A stretch of DNA of 64,000 nt from JANXLS01 sp035308565. GTDB taxonomy: Bacteria > Planctomycetota > SZUA-567 > H5-PLA8. This document shows, in pieces, positions 44,001-51,192 of the stretch. The stretch lies in contig DATGGK010000061.1 of assembly GCA_035308565.1 (NCBI GenBank), positions 1 through 64,000 of the forward strand, given 5' to 3'. The notes beneath the pieces were generated by a model. The model did no database searches. It was not told where the DNA came from and saw only the letters and a list, made by a program, of their open reading frames with translations. Every line of letters begins with the position of its first letter. Position 1 is the stretch's first letter. The position numbers and the translations under genes were made by a program.

Positions 44001-45150
44001 TCTGCCTCGGTATTGCTATGGACAACTGTTGTGAAACAGCCGTCCAGCGTTGGACATTATGATTGTCCCCGTCAGCTATATAAACGTTCCCCGATGAATC
44101 AAGTGCGAGCCCATCGCAGTAAATGAAGCCCGTCGCAATTGTGGTGAGCGTCTGATTGGCGGCTGTCCATTTTCCCACTGTGCCGCTCTGCGTATTGGCG
44201 ATGAAGACGTTGCCGGAGTTGTCCACGGCGAGTGCCGTTGGCATATTCAGCCCCGATGAAACCAACGTCGTAACTTGCTGCGTTGACGCTGTCCACAGTT
44301 TGACGGCGTTATTATTCGTGTCCGCGATATAGACGTTCCCAGCACCATCCACCGCGACGCTGTAAGGGCCGCTCAGTCCGGTTGATACGAGGGTCGTCAC
44401 CTGTTGGGTTGTTGCCGTCCACATTTTGATTGCATTGTTGCCCGTATCGGCGATGTACAGGTTGCCATTGTTATCCACGGCCACGCCTCGCGACCCCTTT
44501 AAGCCAGACACAACGGTAGTCACAGCTTGTGTCGTCGGCGACCACTGTTTGACTGCGTTGTTAAAATAATCAGCTACGTAGACGTTGCCAGCGCTGTCCA
44601 ACGCAATTCCCCAAGGCCTATTCAACCCCGTCTCTACCAACGTCGTGATCTGCTGCGTTGAGGGCGACCATTTTGATAAGTAATTATTGTCAGAATCGGA
44701 GAAGTAGATGTTCCCTGCGGTATCGAGTGCCAATCCAACCGGAGATAGCAAGGACCGAGCCAAGGTTGTGACTTTCGTCGCCGCGACATACGCCGTTCCG
44801 GCCTGCCTAACCGTCAACGTATTCCCCTGAATAGTCAGAGTGCCGGTTCGCGCTGTGGCGTTGGGGTTGGCATCATAAGTGAATAGAACCAACGCGCTGC
44901 CGGAACCGCTGGAATTCGCTCCCGTGACGTGCAGCCATGAATCGACTGCAGCGGCAGTCCACGCCGCGTTTGATGGAGTTACGTCCAGCGCCACGGTATT
45001 GCTACCGCTGGATGCGCCGACGGTCAAAGCCGTAGTTTCGATGTTGAAATTCGCCGCAGAAACCCGTCCGGAAAGCAACGGCGCCAACAGAAACACGATA
45101 AACAGCTTACTGGAGATTCGGCGAATTCTAGCGTGAATGAAGATGTTCAT
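38044..45150 (-). CDS. Giant secreted protein: NHL propellers, BACON-like domains and C25 peptidase domain
   Basis: 2368 residues with signal peptide (LFIVFLLAPLLSGRVSA). A BACON-like domain (WTAAAVDSWLHVTGANSSGS) is followed by a long array of NHL repeats (LALDTAGNIYFSDSDNNYLS, VAVDGAGNVYIADTNNNAVK; about 130-630), two more BACON-like parts with an Ig-like segment, a second shorter NHL array (about 930-1190), an autotransporter-like segment and a C-terminal C25 domain with His2222 (YVGHGNAVRLG) and Cys2255 (LQSTCTANW). It ends in SAGAF. The NHL arrays suggest a protein-binding propeller. C25 peptidases include gingipains. I chose ATG 45150 for the signal peptide. The C25 part is closely related to that of the 22376-33766 protein, so these are paralogues with exchanged N-terminal modules. 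Confidence 0.87.
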   Translation of the reverse strand: MNIFIHARIRRISSKLFIVFLLAPLLSGRVSAANFNIETTALTVGASSGSNTVALDVTPSNAAWTAAAVDSWLHVTGANSSGSGSALVLFTYDANPNATARTGTLTIQGNTLTVRQAGTAYVAATKVTTLARSLLSPVGLALDTAGNIYFSDSDNNYLSKWSPSTQQITTLVETGLNRPWGIALDSAGNVYVADYFNNAVKQWSPTTQAVTTVVSGLKGSRGVAVDNNGNLYIADTGNNAIKMWTATTQQVTTLVSTGLSGPYSVAVDGAGNVYIADTNNNAVKLWTASTQQVTTLVSSGLNMPTALAVDNSGNVFIANTQSGTVGKWTAANQTLTTIATGFIYCDGLALDSSGNVYIADGDNHNVQRWTAVSQQLSIAIPRQIITAYAIAIDGSGNVYVTDTNTNQIDTWTASTRQFSTLISLGTSQPGGVAADSAGNLYITDPNNHAILKWSSGTLTTLITGLNAPQCIAVDPAGNLYFSDTPQSLTKWTAATQQITTLVTSGFVDPQGLAADGSGNVYILSLNSAPQKWSASTQQLTTLPSGPWPAQPGGIAVDGSGNVYVTDSSDLLKWTAATQQVSTLVSGFNGLYGVAVDATDNLYLADSLYAPVKKVTFAFVGPASTVESAAAGSDSLLPVIPTTTPQSELVATSDQTWLTLGTLNAGVQPFSFTANTGPLPRTAHITVLGQSLTVTQKSPTPVPATIEKIAGDKQGFVPNSSVGTLFQVQVFDQNGDILPVAGVSFTPVAGSTGASGIFNASPPQPIVTDASGFATAPLFTANANSGTFTVSATAGNASNTFNVLIAPATYLLGNSGTIVGPAAGMDTFALYVSPSNAPRWTSAAVDNWLHLATPYSSGIGSSTLQFTYDANPSTVTRTGTLTIQGQAYTVTQAGSNYVGTTAVTTLAQLQNAFLSGVTVDHFGNVWFTDAKHDSLKRWSAASQQIDLLETTPGFPRNLAVDSANNIYCCGSSYLTMYSSSGLRLNTISTVNTESVAADSMGDVYFLDNTFGDLFEWTAGTQQTATLVTGPMYSEGIALDPGGNVYIADTQNNAVLKWDSISQTLSNLFSTGTSSPAVAADGFGNIYFSVYGSVQKWNAATQQTTVAIGLGAAPNALTFDELHNLYVSNGDTNSVQKITHAFVGPVIVHESAQAGSDALLPVLPTATPLNGIFAPMSDQSWLTIGTVSNGVISFSFTANTGTTSRTANITVLGQNIALTQDGPPNYTWNGGNGTWAVGTGGWDMGNWVDGNNAIIGNGTDTAGTIMVTSTVNPANITFNPPQTGAYTLAVNGAIAAGNPIAISAGAAMRGTGNIGRTIQPSSTGVIWPGSATVGSAVPAGGETLTVAGLDMSGGGTLKIALNASSTSSTQQLAVTGTTCTLGGTLSLGAPAGTSSGNAYTILSSSSNSITGAFAAIKLNGVTVSGSSPVTVQYSANAVTVTLTAGATPVTIDSFSAKAEGLGVALKWHSVSEYLNAGYNVYRRPHPRPVPPEGLVENGGADWTRVNATLIGGLITNADGKTYRLYDWPAPGAYEYRLESVSIHGVRENFRTIAGPIDVDGMGDLSVNVSTIEGVLAGVQNELSGMNARAASATFAPFSTGVARSAVDPTKPVTDVRGSMRASPQEAGAPAVRDLSGGGVASRTLASDGVANVRSTAASSRADLSPALAARWFSSNNAVQARGGMLAAKVQYVQPGVLAIPQASLPAGFDVHRVAVQREGRAMPVLAIENNTLYLYAPGYSDDYTDTDALFLRSTPAATAAGSVTFASGLFSGGKPAMTSTPASVTASYHDVYFDYNTAYRPYTFAPWFSSQYLTDGSDQQFSLSAPFAGSGAASLTVTLWSLTSSAGAANDHALQVLINGQPVGQTQWSGGQKMMELTFQIPAGVLTSGANQIELVTPVLDGVASQVCFVHALTVNYARVLDGSQPVTLTNAGNFAQLFELSNLPSANVWVVDTRFADRAALVPYKAQAQNDGTYRVRFDAAGGGTGQFLVVPYGQENAPTAVRLRTLKPLKATAYLATGPAAFGAGVQPLLMKHAKEGLRGQFVDQEELFDYYNSGRYGPAGIQNAVRSVRPQYLLLVGRTTYDYHNYSGAGVDPLCPAFLVSTTLWSQTTSDSMFGDLGRGYPEVAVGRLPVNNPNELGGAVQHVMGNAGLGTGWRLHAAADRADPAAGDFAAEADAIAQAHPELSWQRNYLGITCQTAPEVTAALTAAANGGADILMYVGHGNAVRLGNEVPRILDNDSVAAWTGYCVFLQSTCTANWMAKDEAGYQSIAIQALTQPQGGISASIASSTYMNSEDATEFMNQLLDNAGTTQRWGNVLLRAQQWAYARGGGLYDDLSRTEQIFGDPAMPIYSKTSKAAPAAATSAGAF

Positions 45151-45651
45151 TGATATGACCGGTTCGTTGCACAAACTCAAGGCGTAATCTTAATTCACGA
45201 TTATCGAGGGCAGAATGCGCAAAGTCCATTTAAAAATCGCGGTGAACTTTGCTTGCCGAGTCCACAATTCAGCACTGCGAGTAAAGACCCAAAGCGGCTC
45301 GGCATTCCCTTTTCACCGCGGGCGGGTACGCAGCGGCGTAATCGCGCTGACGCGGAACCGATTTGCACCGCTTGCAAATCCGTGCTTGATTGCGCGCGCG
45401 CGCCGGCATAATAGCGCTCGGACTTATTGGCACGGTAGAATATCAGACACGCGCTGAGCTTTTGCGCTAGTTTATCGAGGTTTTTTACCGGCTATTCCCT
45501 GTCAAAACCGGCGCTGCGCCCGTATCGCTCGCCCAAATTTGGAAACACATGCGCGGCAATTGTCACAAAGGGAGGGGGAGGGGAATGACGGGTGTTACTG
45601 CGGGTAAGACCGGCAGTGCGAATTCGCGTGTGAGGGCAGAGGAAAACATTC
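45151..45651. other. Divergent intergenic region between the C25 gene and the subtilase gene
   Basis: About 500 bases separate the two divergent starts, so promoters for both should lie here. One weak candidate is TTGATT with CATAAT 15 bases later (about 45391-45416). GGAGGGGGAGGGG precedes an ATG at 45585, but that frame overlaps the subtilase gene and has no family features. Nothing else was recognised. Confidence 0.4.
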
Positions 45652-48570
45652 ATGCGGCTATTGTCGCCTTTCGCTCCGCGAAAGAAATTATTATTGCTGC
45701 TGTTGCCGCTGGGGTTGGGGCTGTGTTGCACTTTTGGTTTTGTGTTTTGGCATTTCAAACCGTCGCATCCCGCAGCTCAGCATATTTGCGATAGGGTCAC
45801 GGACGATCTTTCGCAGAGCGAAAGGCCACACTTTTTCGATCGTGAAGCCGCCGCCGCGTTCGAATCATCGGTCGTTCCGCCGCAGCGGCCGTTCATCATC
45901 CATTTGAATGCGCGCAGCTTTTGCGTAACCAGCCGGCTGGAAGCCGGCGCTCCGCCAAACACGGAATGGTCCACCGCCTACGTTCAATTCACCAATCATC
46001 CAAGCCCCGATGAAATCGCGCGGCTGAAAAATGCCGGCGTCGAGCTGATCCGTTACGTCACCGATCACGCCTGGCTCGCGCGCGGGCGCGCCGATGCCTT
46101 CGACGCCGTCGCGTCATGGCCAAACGTGCGTGGATTCGCGGCCATCGACCCAGCCGATAAATTGCATCCCACGGTCTTTGCCGGCGCAATTCCCGATTAC
46201 GCGCGGAGAGGCGCTGGATCCGCGGCGTTCAACGTGCTCGCTTTGCCGAACACAACGCTGGACGCGCTGCAAGCCGAATTGCAATCGCTCCCGGATTTCG
46301 CCGGCGACGAACTGGCGCTGCGAGCGCTCGCGCCAAGCGTGCTCGGTCCGCGTTTCGAAATCGTTTTGAATCTCTCCAAAGTGCGGGCGCTCGCGTCCGC
46401 AAAGCAAGTCGCATTCGTTTCGTTCGCGACGCCGCGCGCCGCGCCGCGCGATGCCACCACCGATTCCTCCTCGAACATCGCCGCTGTGCGCGATCAAGGC
46501 CCGAAAGTGGACGGCAGCGGCATCACCGTGGCCGTGCGTGATGTGGGCAAGCCCGATATGCACGTCGATTTCGCGCCGCGCATGCAATACATCGACTCCG
46601 ATGGCGATCCGACGTATGCCTATCACGCCACGGCGGTCGTCGGGCAGATTGCATCGAACGGCTCAACTCAGCCGGCCGCAAAAGGCGTCGCGCCCAATTC
46701 GAACGTCCTGATTTATTCGCTGCAAGATTCCGATTTCGGCACCGCCGACATGATCGACGCCGGTACGCGCGGCGCGCGCATGTCGAATCATTCTTACGGC
46801 CCGTCTGGTTTGACGACCTACGGCGATTACCAGCCCGAATCCGCTGATTTCGACGCCGCGATGAACGCGCACAACCTGCTCGCGTTTCTCGCCGGCAACG
46901 AAGAAAGCGACGCGACCAAATACAATCACATCGATTTCTTCGTCGGCACAAAAAATGGATTGTGCCTGGAAGCGTCGTCTTCGTCTGCGATGGCGGGAAA
47001 CCCGTCCGCCATTCCGCCCATCGCGCCGTCGGACGGAATCGCGAGTTTCGCCAAATACGGCCCGATGAACGACGGCCGCATCAAACCGGACCTCGTTGCA
47101 TTCGGCGTGAGCGTCACGATGGATCAAGGCACCAACGGCACGGGGACTTTGTCGGGCACGTCCTTTTCGACCGCGGTGGCCACCGGCGTTTCGGCGCTCG
47201 TGCTTCAGCATTACAAATCGGTCTACGGGGCGGAACCATCCGCGGCGATGACCAAAACGCTGCTCTGCGAATCCGCAACCGATCTCGGCCAGCCCGGCCC
47301 GGACGCAATTTATGGTTTCGGAATCATCAACGCGCAGGAAGCGGTGCGCCTGATCGACTTGAAAGTTGGCGCGAATCCGTCGCCCTTCGCCGAAGGATCG
47401 CTGGCGAATGGCCAAGCACAAACGCAATCCATCGCCGTGCCCGCGGGCGCGCCGCTGCTGAAGGCAACCTTGTGCTGGATGGACGTCGCCGGCGATCCCA
47501 CTTCGGCCAAAGCGCTCGTCAACGATCTGGATCTAACGCTCACCGATCCCAATGGCGTCACTTATTATCCATTCTCGCTCGACCCGGCAAATCCGTCAGC
47601 GAACGCGACGGCCAGCGGCCCCAACCGCGTCGATCCGATTGAACAGATCGCCGTCAACAACCCAGTCGCCGGTACGTGGACCGCGACCATCAATGCGTTC
47701 AGCGTTCCAAGCGGCTCGCAGGCGTACGCCTTCTGCGCGAATTTTACGAGCATTCTCGCGCCGATGTTCACGTCCGGCCCGATGGCCACGCCGTCCACCG
47801 CGGGTGTCGGGCAAACCGTTTCGTTCAGCGCGACTGCTTCCGGCACGAATGTGAGTTACGCGTGGAATTTCGGCGACGGCACGACCAGCTCCGGGCCGAA
47901 CGTGATTCACGCCTACGCCGCGGCAGACACTTACACGGCCAGCGTCGTTGCCAGCGATTCCACCGGCAGTACGATCGGCAGCGTTCAAGTCATCGTCAAC
48001 GCGCCCATCGTCGGCACCGGCAACGACAGCGATGGCGACGGATTCTCCGACGATTTCGAAAACGCCGTTGGCACAAATCCAAACGATCCAAGCTCAACAC
48101 CGTTCGGCGGAGCGCCCGCGCCGGCGCCGCAAACATTGACGCTCGCCACTGCTTACTTCCATTTGAATTTTGCAAAAAGCGGCGCCGATATGATCCGTTT
48201 GCACGGAACGCTGAACGTCCCTGCCGGCTTCGCGCCCGCCGGACAAATCGTTTATCTCGATGTGGGCGGAGTGGTGAAATCGTTCACGTTAAATGACAAA
48301 GGATTGTCGAAGACACTTTCAGATACATTGAAAATCGTGATCCGAAAAAAGAGCGGCTTCGTGCCCGCGCAAACGAGTTCCTTCACCGCAACGCTAACAA
48401 AAGGTACGTTTTCCGCGCAACTCGCCGACGAACAACTCACCGGCGATGCCGATGCATCGAAAGCGCCGCGCACCGTCGTTGTCACGCTGCTGTTCAACAA
48501 CTCCGTGCTGACAAAATCGCAGAGCCTGAAATATACCGCGAAGAAGGGAAAATTCGGTATCGCGCACTAA
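45652..48570 (+). CDS. Subtilisin-like serine protease (S8) with PKD domain
   Basis: 972 residues with an N-terminal membrane or signal segment (LLLLLLPLGLGLCCTFGFVFW). A propeptide-like region precedes the S8 domain. The catalytic residues are Asp297 (AVRDVGKPD), His325 (AYHATAVVGQIAS) and Ser504 (GTSFSTAVATGVSA). A beta-sandwich follows (KATLCWMDVAGDP), then a PKD domain at about 718-781 (SYAWNFGDGTTSSGP), an acidic calcium-binding-like repeat (DSDGDGFSDDFENAVGTNPN) and a C-terminal beta domain. It is exported and probably degrades protein outside the cell. The propeptide contains SRLEAGAPPN, the translation of the GCCGGCTGGAAGCCGGC palindrome at 45932-45948. The first residues SPFAPRK also come from a small palindrome (CTTTCGCTCCGCGAAAG). 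Confidence 0.92.
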   Translation: MRLLSPFAPRKKLLLLLLPLGLGLCCTFGFVFWHFKPSHPAAQHICDRVTDDLSQSERPHFFDREAAAAFESSVVPPQRPFIIHLNARSFCVTSRLEAGAPPNTEWSTAYVQFTNHPSPDEIARLKNAGVELIRYVTDHAWLARGRADAFDAVASWPNVRGFAAIDPADKLHPTVFAGAIPDYARRGAGSAAFNVLALPNTTLDALQAELQSLPDFAGDELALRALAPSVLGPRFEIVLNLSKVRALASAKQVAFVSFATPRAAPRDATTDSSSNIAAVRDQGPKVDGSGITVAVRDVGKPDMHVDFAPRMQYIDSDGDPTYAYHATAVVGQIASNGSTQPAAKGVAPNSNVLIYSLQDSDFGTADMIDAGTRGARMSNHSYGPSGLTTYGDYQPESADFDAAMNAHNLLAFLAGNEESDATKYNHIDFFVGTKNGLCLEASSSSAMAGNPSAIPPIAPSDGIASFAKYGPMNDGRIKPDLVAFGVSVTMDQGTNGTGTLSGTSFSTAVATGVSALVLQHYKSVYGAEPSAAMTKTLLCESATDLGQPGPDAIYGFGIINAQEAVRLIDLKVGANPSPFAEGSLANGQAQTQSIAVPAGAPLLKATLCWMDVAGDPTSAKALVNDLDLTLTDPNGVTYYPFSLDPANPSANATASGPNRVDPIEQIAVNNPVAGTWTATINAFSVPSGSQAYAFCANFTSILAPMFTSGPMATPSTAGVGQTVSFSATASGTNVSYAWNFGDGTTSSGPNVIHAYAAADTYTASVVASDSTGSTIGSVQVIVNAPIVGTGNDSDGDGFSDDFENAVGTNPNDPSSTPFGGAPAPAPQTLTLATAYFHLNFAKSGADMIRLHGTLNVPAGFAPAGQIVYLDVGGVVKSFTLNDKGLSKTLSDTLKIVIRKKSGFVPAQTSSFTATLTKGTFSAQLADEQLTGDADASKAPRTVVVTLLFNNSVLTKSQSLKYTAKKGKFGIAH
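45928..45952 (+). repeat. In-frame palindromic element in the subtilase gene
   Basis: GCCGGCTGGAAGCCGGC is a palindrome with core TGGAA, the same as at 33891-33907 in non-coding DNA. Here it encodes AGWKP-type frame alternatives, read as SRLEAGAP in the gene's frame. It lies in the propeptide, before the catalytic domain. Confidence 0.65.
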
Positions 48571-48685
48571 TTTTCGCGCGCTGTATTGAAATATATTTTT
48601 GTCAGGTATATACTTTTTTCTTCAATCCTTGTTTACGTAGAATGCGGCTGCCGTTTTCGCCGCTTGATCGATTGGAGAATAACCC

Positions 48686-48802
48686 ATGCGCATGCGTCTG
48701 GTCCTGGCCGCTGTATTCATCGTGAGCACGCTTCCGTTTGTGTGCGGTTGCCACCATAAGCATAAAACAGTGAACGGGGTGACGATTCAACCGGCCAAAT
48801 AA
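48686..48802 (+). CDS. Small predicted lipoprotein
   Basis: A 38-residue ORF: MRMRLVLAAVFIVSTLPFVCGCHHKHKTVNGVTIQPAK. The first 20 residues are a signal peptide, and VCGC could serve as a lipobox, leaving a mature peptide that begins with Cys-His-His-Lys-His. GGAGA lies about 9 bases upstream. The His-rich mature start hints at metal contact but is too short to assign. It lies alone between the subtilase gene and the SAM riboswitch. Confidence 0.5.
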   Translation: MRMRLVLAAVFIVSTLPFVCGCHHKHKTVNGVTIQPAK

Positions 48803-48902
48803 ACCTTCCGGCCGGTTGCGCAACTGGTTTGAAAGCAGCGCGAATCGGCTTGACTTGCGTCGCGGCGCCGCTACACTGCGTCGCGACAATTGAATAGCAA
48901 TC

Positions 48903-49074
48903 CGCTTATCGAGAGTGGCTGAGGGACAGGCCCTGCGACGCCACAGCATCCGAAAGCGAAGACGGTCAAGCCGCTGTGCTCCCGCTTTTCGCTCGAAAGT
49001 GCTAATTCCTGCGATGCCCGCATCATGGGCCGGTTTTCCAAAACCGGTTTGCGAACGGGATCGGAAGATGAGCG
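48903..49074 (+). ncRNA. SAM-I (S-box) riboswitch aptamer
   Basis: An 8-bp P1 stem forms between CGCTTATC (48903-48910) and GATGAGCG (49067-49074). Inside are the conserved S-box strings GAGAGTGGCTGAGGGACAGG with CCC directly after, GCGACGCCACAGCATCC and, near 48997-49012, AAGTGCTAATTCCTGC. These match the known consensus GAGAGG-GGAGGGACTGGCCC, GAAGCCCGGCAACC and GGTGCTAATTCCTGC. An extra hairpin (CCGGTTTT/AAAACCGG, 49031-49048) is added near the 3' side. It senses S-adenosylmethionine and normally turns methionine or sulfur genes off. It lies upstream of the threonine-synthase-like gene and the sulfur-carrier genes. I could not model the fold; a covariance search would decide SAM-I against SAM-IV. 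Confidence 0.88.
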
Positions 49075-49184
49075 CGGCGCTAAGTAGGGCGCGTCTCCGG
49101 CGCGCCGTATCCAATTCCGCACGGGAAACCCTCCCGATCATCTTCTCCAAATCTGTTTGCGAATCCAAATCGAGCGCCGTTGTG

Positions 49185-49215
49185 CCGGTGCGTTTGGCTT
49201 CGCGCGCGGTTTTTT
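49185..49215 (+). terminator. Likely riboswitch-controlled terminator
   Basis: CCGGTGCG (49185-49192) can pair imperfectly with CGCGCGCGG (49201-49209), followed by six T residues (49210-49215). It falls between the SAM aptamer and the ribosome-binding site GGAG (49222-49225) of the threonine-synthase-like gene, as in riboswitches that work by transcription termination. The stem has a mismatch, so this is a moderate call. An alternative antiterminator was not resolved. Confidence 0.5.
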
Positions 49216-49235
49216 AAAAATGGAGAAGCGCCATC

Positions 49236-50486
49236 ATGCCAGCCCAATACGTCCGCGGTTTGAAGTGCCGCGAGTGCGGCCACCATTACGATGCCAAGCC
49301 GATTCACGTCTGCGAACTGTGCTTCGGGCCGCTCGAGATCGACTACGATTACGAACTGATCGCCAAAAACATTTCGCGCGAAAAAATCCAATCGCGAGAC
49401 AGAAACATGTGGCGCTACGAGGAATTCCTTCCGCTCGACGGTCCGCCGCTCGTCGGCAAAAACACCGGATTCACCCCGCTGATCAAAGCAGACCGGCTCG
49501 GCGCGCGCCTGGGGCTGCGCGAATTGTGGGTGAAAAACGACGCCGTCAATTATCCGACGCTCAGTTTCAAAGACCGCGTGGTGAGCTGCGCGATCAGCAA
49601 AGCTGTCGAATTCGGTTTCAAAACAGTGGCCTGCGCCACGACGGGAAATCTCGGCAATTCCGTCGCCGCGCTTTCCGTGCGCGCCGGACTCGAATGCTAC
49701 ATCTTCATGCCCGCGAATCTCGAGCAAGGCAAGATTCTTGGCACCAGCATCTACGGCGTTCACGTCGTCGGCATCAGCGGAAATTACGACGGCGTCAATC
49801 GCCTCTGCAGCGAAATCGCCGGCAAATTCGGCTGGGCCTTCGCCAACATTAATCTTCGCCCGTATTATGCCGAAGGCAGCAAAGCGATGGGCCACGAAAT
49901 CTGCGAACAGCTCGGCTGGAAAGCGCCCGACAACGTCGTTTCGCCCATGGCCGGCGGGAGCCTGATCTGCAAGATCGACAAAGCCATTCACGAATTCGAA
50001 AAGACGGGCTTGATTCCAAAAGCGCACACGAAAATCTTTGGCGCGCAAGCCACCGGCTGCAATCCGATCACGAACGCCGTCAAGCAGGGCTGGGATTTGT
50101 TTAAGCCTGTCAAACCGAACACCATTGCCAAATCCATCGCGATCGGCAATCCGGCGGATGGCTTCTATGCGATCAGGACGATGCGCACGAGCGGCGGATG
50201 GGGCGAAGACGTCACGGATCAGGAGATCGTGGACGGCATCAAATTGCTCGCCGAAACCGAAGGCATTTTCACTGAGACGGCCGGCGGCGTGACCACGGCG
50301 GTCACAAAGAAGCTTGTCGAACAGGGCCGTATCGACAAAGATTCCTGCACCGTCATCTGTATCACCGGCAACGGACTGAAGACGCTCGACGCCATCGTCG
50401 AGCACACGCCCAAGCCGGATGTGATTGAAGCGAAGCTCAGCGATTTCGAGCGGCTGATTGAAGAGATGAAAACGCGAAAGAAATAA
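49236..50486 (+). CDS. thrC: Threonine synthase-like PLP enzyme
   Basis: 416 residues. An N-terminal zinc ribbon (CRECGHHY, then CELCFGPLE) precedes the PLP fold with YPTLSFKDRVVS (Lys112 as likely PLP lysine), CATTGNLGNSVAA and GGSLICKIDKAI. This is the threonine synthase clade with a ribbon, which turns O-phosphohomoserine into threonine. A SAM riboswitch controls the gene, and genes for a sulfur carrier protein and its activating enzyme follow. That is unexpected for threonine synthesis and raises the possibility of a sulfur-transfer role, using O-phosphohomoserine to make homocysteine (inference). The start ATG 49236 has GGAG 10 bases upstream. Confidence 0.88.
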   Translation: MPAQYVRGLKCRECGHHYDAKPIHVCELCFGPLEIDYDYELIAKNISREKIQSRDRNMWRYEEFLPLDGPPLVGKNTGFTPLIKADRLGARLGLRELWVKNDAVNYPTLSFKDRVVSCAISKAVEFGFKTVACATTGNLGNSVAALSVRAGLECYIFMPANLEQGKILGTSIYGVHVVGISGNYDGVNRLCSEIAGKFGWAFANINLRPYYAEGSKAMGHEICEQLGWKAPDNVVSPMAGGSLICKIDKAIHEFEKTGLIPKAHTKIFGAQATGCNPITNAVKQGWDLFKPVKPNTIAKSIAIGNPADGFYAIRTMRTSGGWGEDVTDQEIVDGIKLLAETEGIFTETAGGVTTAVTKKLVEQGRIDKDSCTVICITGNGLKTLDAIVEHTPKPDVIEAKLSDFERLIEEMKTRKK

Positions 50487-50646
50487 TCCCGTAGCGCAGG
50501 CGTCCCGCCTGCGAGTTTCGCGCGCGAAGCGCGCTCCGCCGTTCAGCCCCAACGGGGCAAACTTTTATAGCCCAGGGCGATAGCCCTGGGTAAGTTGCGG
50601 TTGTTAGGCCCAAAGCCCCAAAGGGGCGAACTAAAGGATTATCCCC
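50487..50646. repeat. Cluster of palindromic elements (families C and D)
   Basis: The gap between the threonine-synthase-like gene and the sulfur-carrier gene contains GTAGCGCAGGCGTCCCGCCT (family C), then CCCCAACGGGG, CCCAGGGCGATAGCCCTGGG and GCCCCAAAGGGGC. Each is a short hairpin. They are inside a probable operon, so they could affect mRNA processing or stability. Confidence 0.75.
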
Positions 50647-51189
50647 ATGCCCATTAAAGTCAGAATCCCCGAAGTTCTACGCAAACTCACCGGCGGCGCC
50701 GATGTTGTCGCCGTGGAGGCTTCGACAGTTGGCGAGATGCTCAACGCACTCGAGAAGAACCATCCCGGCCTCAAGGAGCGCATCTGCGACGACAAAGGCA
50801 ACGTCAAGCGCTTCATCAACATCTTCGTCAACGAAGAAGACATCCGTTTCCAGGACAACTTGAACACGCCGCTGAGCGCGGGCGCGGATGTGTCGATCCT
50901 GCCGGCCATCGCCGGCGGAAATTCGCCGCGCGATAAAAAGAGCTCTGAAATCACGCGCCGCGTGTATTTGAGCTTCACCGCCGAAGGCGTGACGCAGCCG
51001 ATCATTTACCACGTGATCAAAAAATTCGACGTGATCCCCAACATCCGCGGTGCATCGGTGACGGACGAAGTGGGAATCATGAGCGTCGAATTCACCGGCC
51101 CGCGCGAGGAAGTGGACAAGGCGCTGGACTGGATTCGCAAGCAGGGCGTGAAAGTCGATCCGATTGAAATGAATGTGGTGGAGCCGTGA
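50647..51189 (+). CDS. MoaD/ThiS-like sulfur carrier protein fused to a NIL domain
   Basis: 180 residues. Residues 1-91 are a ubiquitin-like sulfur carrier (VKVRIPEVL-type start MPIKVRIPEVLRKLTG, INIFVNEEDIRF, GADVSILPAIAGG). Residues about 103-178 are a NIL domain (RRVYLSFTAEGVTQPIIYHV, PNIRGASVTDEVGIMSVEF), a ferredoxin-like fold known from methionine transport proteins and homocysteine-related proteins. Carriers of this kind become thiocarboxylated at a terminal Gly-Gly. Here Gly90-Gly91 is internal and followed by Asn-Ser-Pro, so a cleavage is needed to expose it, as in the HcyS/HcyD system where a metalloprotease trims the carrier. No such protease is seen in this window. The E1-like gene follows two genes later. 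Confidence 0.88.
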   Translation: MPIKVRIPEVLRKLTGGADVVAVEASTVGEMLNALEKNHPGLKERICDDKGNVKRFINIFVNEEDIRFQDNLNTPLSAGADVSILPAIAGGNSPRDKKSSEITRRVYLSFTAEGVTQPIIYHVIKKFDVIPNIRGASVTDEVGIMSVEFTGPREEVDKALDWIRKQGVKVDPIEMNVVEP

Positions 51190-51192
51190 GCA

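Noticed and set aside
45388..45440. Possible sigma-70 promoter with TTGATT and CATAAT
   Set aside because: The spacing of 15 is short and the match is weak; I only mention it in the entry for the gap.
45585..45794. Short ORF with a strong purine-rich ribosome-binding site before the subtilase gene
   Set aside because: It overlaps the subtilase signal peptide in another frame and has no conserved feature; the site may belong to a leader or be chance.
48602..49168. Minus-strand ORF of 188 codons over the SAM riboswitch and small lipoprotein region
   Set aside because: It covers a structured RNA on the other strand and has no recognisable protein feature.
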